Assembly: GCA_002493515.1 (NCBI GenBank)
Contig: DKYZ01000098.1
Span: forward strand, 1-15,391
DNA length: 15,391 nucleotides
Source of the DNA: Porphyromonadaceae bacterium UBA7087
GTDB lineage: Bacteria > Bacteroidota > Bacteroidia > Bacteroidales > Muribaculaceae
Direction: 5' to 3'
A model generated the notes under the pieces. That model saw only the letters and a program-made list of their open reading frames with translations, ran no database searches and was not told the origin of the DNA. Numbering within the stretch: the first letter of the stretch is position 1; the number at the start of each line of letters is the position of its first letter. A program made the position numbers and the translations under genes. Of the stretch, positions 12,821 to 15,391 are shown one piece after another.

Positions 12821-13990
12821 ATGGAACCCGAGATGAAGAAATACGACAATATCATCACTGATGACACTCAATTCATCAGCGACATCAAGGCGATAGTATA
12901 TACCGCCAAACAAAAGGCATATCAGGCTGCCGACATTTATCAAGTTGTCAGCAACTGGCTTGTGGGCTGGCGCATTGTAGAACAGGAGCAACATGGGCGG
13001 GAGCGAGCAGAATATGGCAAACGAATCATCGAACTTGCATCCAAGGCGTTGACGACTGAGTTTGGTAAAGGATATAGCGAAACTCAATTACGGGATTTTA
13101 GGAAATTCTATCTGAGATTCAGTCATTTCCCAATTCAGCGGACAGTGTCCGCTGAATTCAGACCTGATAACCAAAAACAGGGAACACCGGATATCTTAAT
13201 TCAGCAGACAGTGGCTGCACAATTTGAGTTGGCAAAATTTCTTCCTTCCAATTTGTCTTGGTCCCATTATGAACGGTTGATGAGAATCAAGAATGACGAC
13301 GAACGTGATTGGTATATGAGAGAGGCTGCCGAAGAGAACTGGGGTGTCAGAACACTAAATCGTAACATTGGCTCACAATATTATTATCGTCTGCTCCAGA
13401 CTCCAGAATCAAAACGTGGCGAAGTTGTCGATGAAATGCAACGACTGACAGCAGATTATCAGAAAGACCGACATAAATTTATGCGAAATCCCGTTGTGGC
13501 AGAGTTTTTGGGCTTTTCGCAAGATGCGGCATATTCAGAAACCAATCTTGAATCTGCGATTATTGACCATTTACAGAAATTCATACTCGAACTCGGAAAG
13601 GGATTTGCTTTTGTCGCACGCCAACAGAGGATAAGGACTGATATGGGCGAGTATTACATAGACCTCGTGTTTTACAACTACATTCTTAAATGCTTTCTGC
13701 TCATAGACTTAAAGAGCTCGCAAATATCATACGAAGATGTTGGGCAAATGGATATGTATATCCGTATGTACGACGAGCTGAAATGCACCGAAAGCGATAA
13801 CCCGACTATCGGTTTGCTTCTTTGCTCTGAGACAAGCAAAGATTTAGCTCGATATTCTATACTGAAAGACAGCAAGCAACTATACGCTGCCAAATATCTG
13901 ACATATCTCCCGACAAAGGAAGAATTAACCGCAGAAATTGAGCGTCAGAAAGAAATTTTTGCCTTGCAAACGGGTAAAAATCAAGATTAA
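12821..13990 (+). CDS. DUF1016/YhcG-family PD-(D/E)xK nuclease
   Basis: This protein has 389 residues from ATG 12821. An ATG at 12833 (MKKYDNIITDD) may be the real start because the promoter box ends at 12816. The N-terminal DUF1016 domain (about 5-190) includes YQVVSNWLVGWRIVEQEQHG and SETQLRDFRKFYLRF, then SWSHYERLMRI. The C-terminal nuclease domain (about 220-370) shows LESAIIDHL (Glu245), MGEYYIDLVFYN (Asp281), FLLIDLKSSQ (Asp296, Lys298) and VGQMDMYIRMYDE (Gln309), a complete PD-(D/E)xK set. Family members are found beside restriction-modification loci and on mobile DNA; the exact substrate is unsettled. Residues 104-136 are a repeat-derived insert. The gene sits alone between 62-bp direct repeats, and its base composition is more A+T-rich than both neighbours, which suggests transfer. 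Confidence 0.9.
   Translation: MEPEMKKYDNIITDDTQFISDIKAIVYTAKQKAYQAADIYQVVSNWLVGWRIVEQEQHGRERAEYGKRIIELASKALTTEFGKGYSETQLRDFRKFYLRFSHFPIQRTVSAEFRPDNQKQGTPDILIQQTVAAQFELAKFLPSNLSWSHYERLMRIKNDDERDWYMREAAEENWGVRTLNRNIGSQYYYRLLQTPESKRGEVVDEMQRLTADYQKDRHKFMRNPVVAEFLGFSQDAAYSETNLESAIIDHLQKFILELGKGFAFVARQQRIRTDMGEYYIDLVFYNYILKCFLLIDLKSSQISYEDVGQMDMYIRMYDELKCTESDNPTIGLLLCSETSKDLARYSILKDSKQLYAAKYLTYLPTKEELTAEIERQKEIFALQTGKNQD
13132..13158. repeat. Perfect 27-nt palindrome inside the DUF1016 coding sequence
   Basis: AATTCAGCGGACA (13132-13144), a central G, and its exact complement (13146-13158). It encodes IQRTVSAEF (residues 105-113). Thirteen perfectly paired bases with a one-base centre inside a gene are very unlikely by chance. 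Confidence 0.93.
13198..13224. repeat. Diverged in-frame copy of the coding palindrome
   Basis: This stretch matches 13132-13158 at 22 of 27 positions. The copies lie 66 nt (22 codons) apart in the same frame. It encodes IQQTVAAQF (residues 127-135). The left arm is nearly unchanged while the right arm has lost most of its pairing. Confidence 0.8.
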
Positions 13991-14035
13991 ACCCTGCATT
14001 TTCTGTATTATCCAAATCTTGAAGAAGAATGAGAT

Positions 14036-14097
14036 TGCAGGCTGTGGCCAACTTGAAAAAATCGCTGAGACCGTCACGGTCCCAGCGATTTTTATGT
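14036..14097. repeat. Right 62-bp direct repeat flanking the DUF1016 gene
   Basis: This is the partner of 12713-12774, with 61 of 62 bases identical and the same orientation. It lies 45 nt after the DUF1016 stop and 32 nt beyond the end of the minus-strand lipoprotein gene, so it serves the 3' ends of both. Confidence 0.97.
14057..14093. terminator. Bidirectional terminator in the right repeat
   Basis: The hairpin is the same as at 12734-12770, with arms AAAAATCGCTG and CAGCGATTTTT. The loop base differs (C at 14077), which makes the centre GACCGTCACGGTC fully self-complementary. It would end the DUF1016 transcript from the left and the lipoprotein transcript from the right. Confidence 0.9.
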
Positions 14098-14129
14098 ACA
14101 TCTGTCTGGTTTTGTGATACCGGAGAAGG

Positions 14130-14813
14130 TCAGTTGACCTTCACATTCTCGAGGGAATTGCGGCTTACCACGGCAATCGAGCCTCCTGCTTTACCGTCGT
14201 TGCTCTCGGTGGGAGTCACCTGCACATAGTCGGCAACAAGAGAATACGTGCCTGCCGGGACATCGCGGAACTCAAAGCCAAGCGGGGTGTATTGAGCTTG
14301 ATATACGTTGGATTTCCCGCTGGTGGTTCGAAGGGTTATATCAGCCTGCGTTGGCTCGATATCACCGAGCGTAAAATTCACTGGCACGCCATTGGTAATA
14401 TTCCTTGCTTCCACAGGGATGCCTATGCGCGGAAGATTCTCCAGAGAGACCTCATTGCGAAGCTCCATGTCTTTGGCACGGTGGAAGGTGAATATCGCCC
14501 GCTTGTGGTTCTCATCAAGCACCGCCACATAATTGAACTCCGGATCCGTAGCCGTTACCGACGGCTGATAATACGTGGTCATGGCATTGATCTGAAGCCA
14601 GCTGCCCCCCGTAAGCTCCACCCGGTCGCCGGCCGCGCTTCCCATTCGGAAATTGGCATATGCCGCCTTACCCGCGGAAGTGACTATGACCTCATACTGC
14701 TGATAAAGCTGCAGGGAGGGATCCATCCCGTTATTGTCGTCCTCACACGACGTAAGCGGCAGCAGGGCGAGCAGGGAAAGCCCGAGCCCCGCGAATAATT
14801 TTGTAACTCTCAT
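14130..14813 (-). CDS. Small lipoprotein of unknown function
   Basis: This 227-residue protein starts at ATG 14813 (MRVTKLFAGLGLSLLALLPL). A TTG two codons upstream is also in frame but unlikely. The lipobox is LTSC with Cys23, followed by EDDNNGMD, an acidic start typical of exported Bacteroidota lipoproteins. The body looks all-beta, with TSAGKAAYANFRMG, VELTGGSWLQIN and FEFRDVPAGTYSLVADYV; the last recalls a carboxypeptidase-regulatory-like strand pair. I do not recognise the family. The gene starts 15 nt after the tyrS stop on the same strand, so the two are probably co-transcribed, with termination at the hairpin at 14057-14093. Confidence 0.75.
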   Translation of the reverse strand: MRVTKLFAGLGLSLLALLPLTSCEDDNNGMDPSLQLYQQYEVIVTSAGKAAYANFRMGSAAGDRVELTGGSWLQINAMTTYYQPSVTATDPEFNYVAVLDENHKRAIFTFHRAKDMELRNEVSLENLPRIGIPVEARNITNGVPVNFTLGDIEPTQADITLRTTSGKSNVYQAQYTPLGFEFRDVPAGTYSLVADYVQVTPTESNDGKAGGSIAVVSRNSLENVKVN

Positions 14814-14828
14814 AATCAAACGCTCTTA

Positions 14829-15391
14829 TCAGTCAACGACTCTTATAAGGAAATAATTCTTCTTGCCACGCTGCGCGAGGATATACTTCTCCTGGAGCAG
14901 CGACTCCTTCCCTATCACCGCAGCAGGGTCGGAAACCTTATGCTTGTTGATGCTCACACCACCCTGCTGCACCATCTTGCGGGCCTCACCCTTCGAGGGG
15001 AAGACGGCAGTCTTGGCGGCAAGAAGCTCAAGCAGGGGCACGCCGGCCTCTATGTCGGCACGCGCGACCTCGAATGTGGGGACACCCTCCAGCACGTCGA
15101 GCAGCGTCTTCTCGTCAAGCGCGCGCAGAGCCTCCTCTGCCTCGTTGCTGAAGAGAATCTGGCTTGCGGCCACCGCGTTCTCGTAATCCCTGGCACTGTG
15201 CACCATCGTCGTCACCTCCTGGGCGAGACGCTTCTGGAGCGGACGTTTGCCCGGATCGGCGGCGTGTTCGGCGGCAAGGGCCTCAATCTCCTCCTTTGTG
15301 AGGAACGTGAAGATCTTCAGGTATTTCTCCGCGTCGGCATCCGAGACATTGAGCCAGAACTGGTAGAACTTGTAGGGGCTCGTGTAGCGGG
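14829..15391 (-). CDS. Tyrosyl-tRNA synthetase, C-terminal part (5' end outside the window)
   Basis: The frame is open from the right edge (186 residues visible) and ends at TAA 14831-14829 after YFLIRVVD. It begins RYTSPYKFYQFWLNVSDADA, the segment that follows the KMSKS-type loop in bacterial TyrS. The anticodon-recognition helices follow (KIFTFLTKEEIEALAAEHAA, LAQEVTTMVHS). The last 65 or so residues are an S4 RNA-binding domain (FPSKGEARKMVQQGGVSINK). TyrS charges tRNA-Tyr using ATP in the cytoplasm. An in-frame ATG at 15215 is internal, not the start. The Rossmann domain with HIGH and KMSKS motifs lies beyond the window. Confidence 0.96.
   Translation of the reverse strand, partial: RYTSPYKFYQFWLNVSDADAEKYLKIFTFLTKEEIEALAAEHAADPGKRPLQKRLAQEVTTMVHSARDYENAVAASQILFSNEAEEALRALDEKTLLDVLEGVPTFEVARADIEAGVPLLELLAAKTAVFPSKGEARKMVQQGGVSINKHKVSDPAAVIGKESLLQEKYILAQRGKKNYFLIRVVD

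Noticed and set aside
12713..14097. DUF1016 unit considered as an insertion sequence
   Set aside because: The flanking repeats are direct, not inverted, and the only gene is a DUF1016 nuclease, not a transposase.
14829..15215. A separate short gene starting at the ATG at 15215
   Set aside because: The frame stays open to the window edge and reads as the tyrS C-terminal region, so this ATG is internal.

Overview
The window looks like a chromosomal segment of a Bacteroidales bacterium, possibly Muribaculaceae-like. The signs are a fused SecD-SecF protein, a Bacteroidota-type lipoprotein with an N-terminal Ig-like (Big_5) domain, two secreted-protein genes ending in type IX secretion (T9SS) sorting tails, and promoters of the TTTG / TAnnTTTG form used by Bacteroidota. 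No rRNA, tRNA, CRISPR array or transposase gene was seen. By eye, 1-4250 and 12780-14030 are more A+T-rich than the secDF, lipoprotein and tyrS regions, which fits acquired DNA.

Region 1 (1-4250, all minus strand) is a defence island. In transcription order it holds an XRE regulator, a McrB-like AAA+ NTPase and a McrC-like PD-(D/E)xK nuclease, forming a type IV (McrBC-like) restriction operon. The regulator and mcrB overlap by ATGA, mcrB and mcrC are 15 nt apart, and a perfect palindrome sits at the likely transcription start. Downstream is a Phd/YefM antitoxin with its own promoter and operator. It is followed by a YoeB/Txe-type toxin killed by a nonsense codon and then by an orphan tail of a second mcrC gene. 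That tail matches the end of the intact mcrC at 81 of 95 bases, so the toxin-antitoxin module lies between two copies of one gene end.

Region 2 (4246-10550) is mostly core. It contains a long AT-rich inverted repeat, a strong terminator, secDF (minus), then on the plus strand a large Big_5 lipoprotein and an XRE/S24 repressor-like protein with an intact Ser-Lys dyad, closed by a 17-bp stem terminator.

Region 3 (10553-12770) has one promoter and two adjacent secreted-protein genes with T9SS tails, both broken. The first (one BNR-like repeat) has a frame break at a C4G3 run. The second (cleaved-adhesin plus Omp28/thioredoxin-like) has lost the middle of its thioredoxin-like domain and changed frame.

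Region 4 (12713-14097) is a 1.3-kb unit with a single DUF1016/YhcG-type PD-(D/E)xK nuclease gene between two 62-bp direct repeats that differ at one base. Each repeat contains a bidirectional hairpin terminator. Inside the gene is a perfect 27-nt palindrome with a diverged in-frame copy 66 nt downstream. To the right, on the minus strand, are a small lipoprotein gene and the 3' part of tyrS.

The most unusual pattern is that defence-type cargo (a toxin-antitoxin pair; a DUF1016 nuclease) lies twice between direct repeats made of gene-end or terminator sequence, with no recombinase gene nearby. The protein families are known; the arrangement deserves comparison across genomes.
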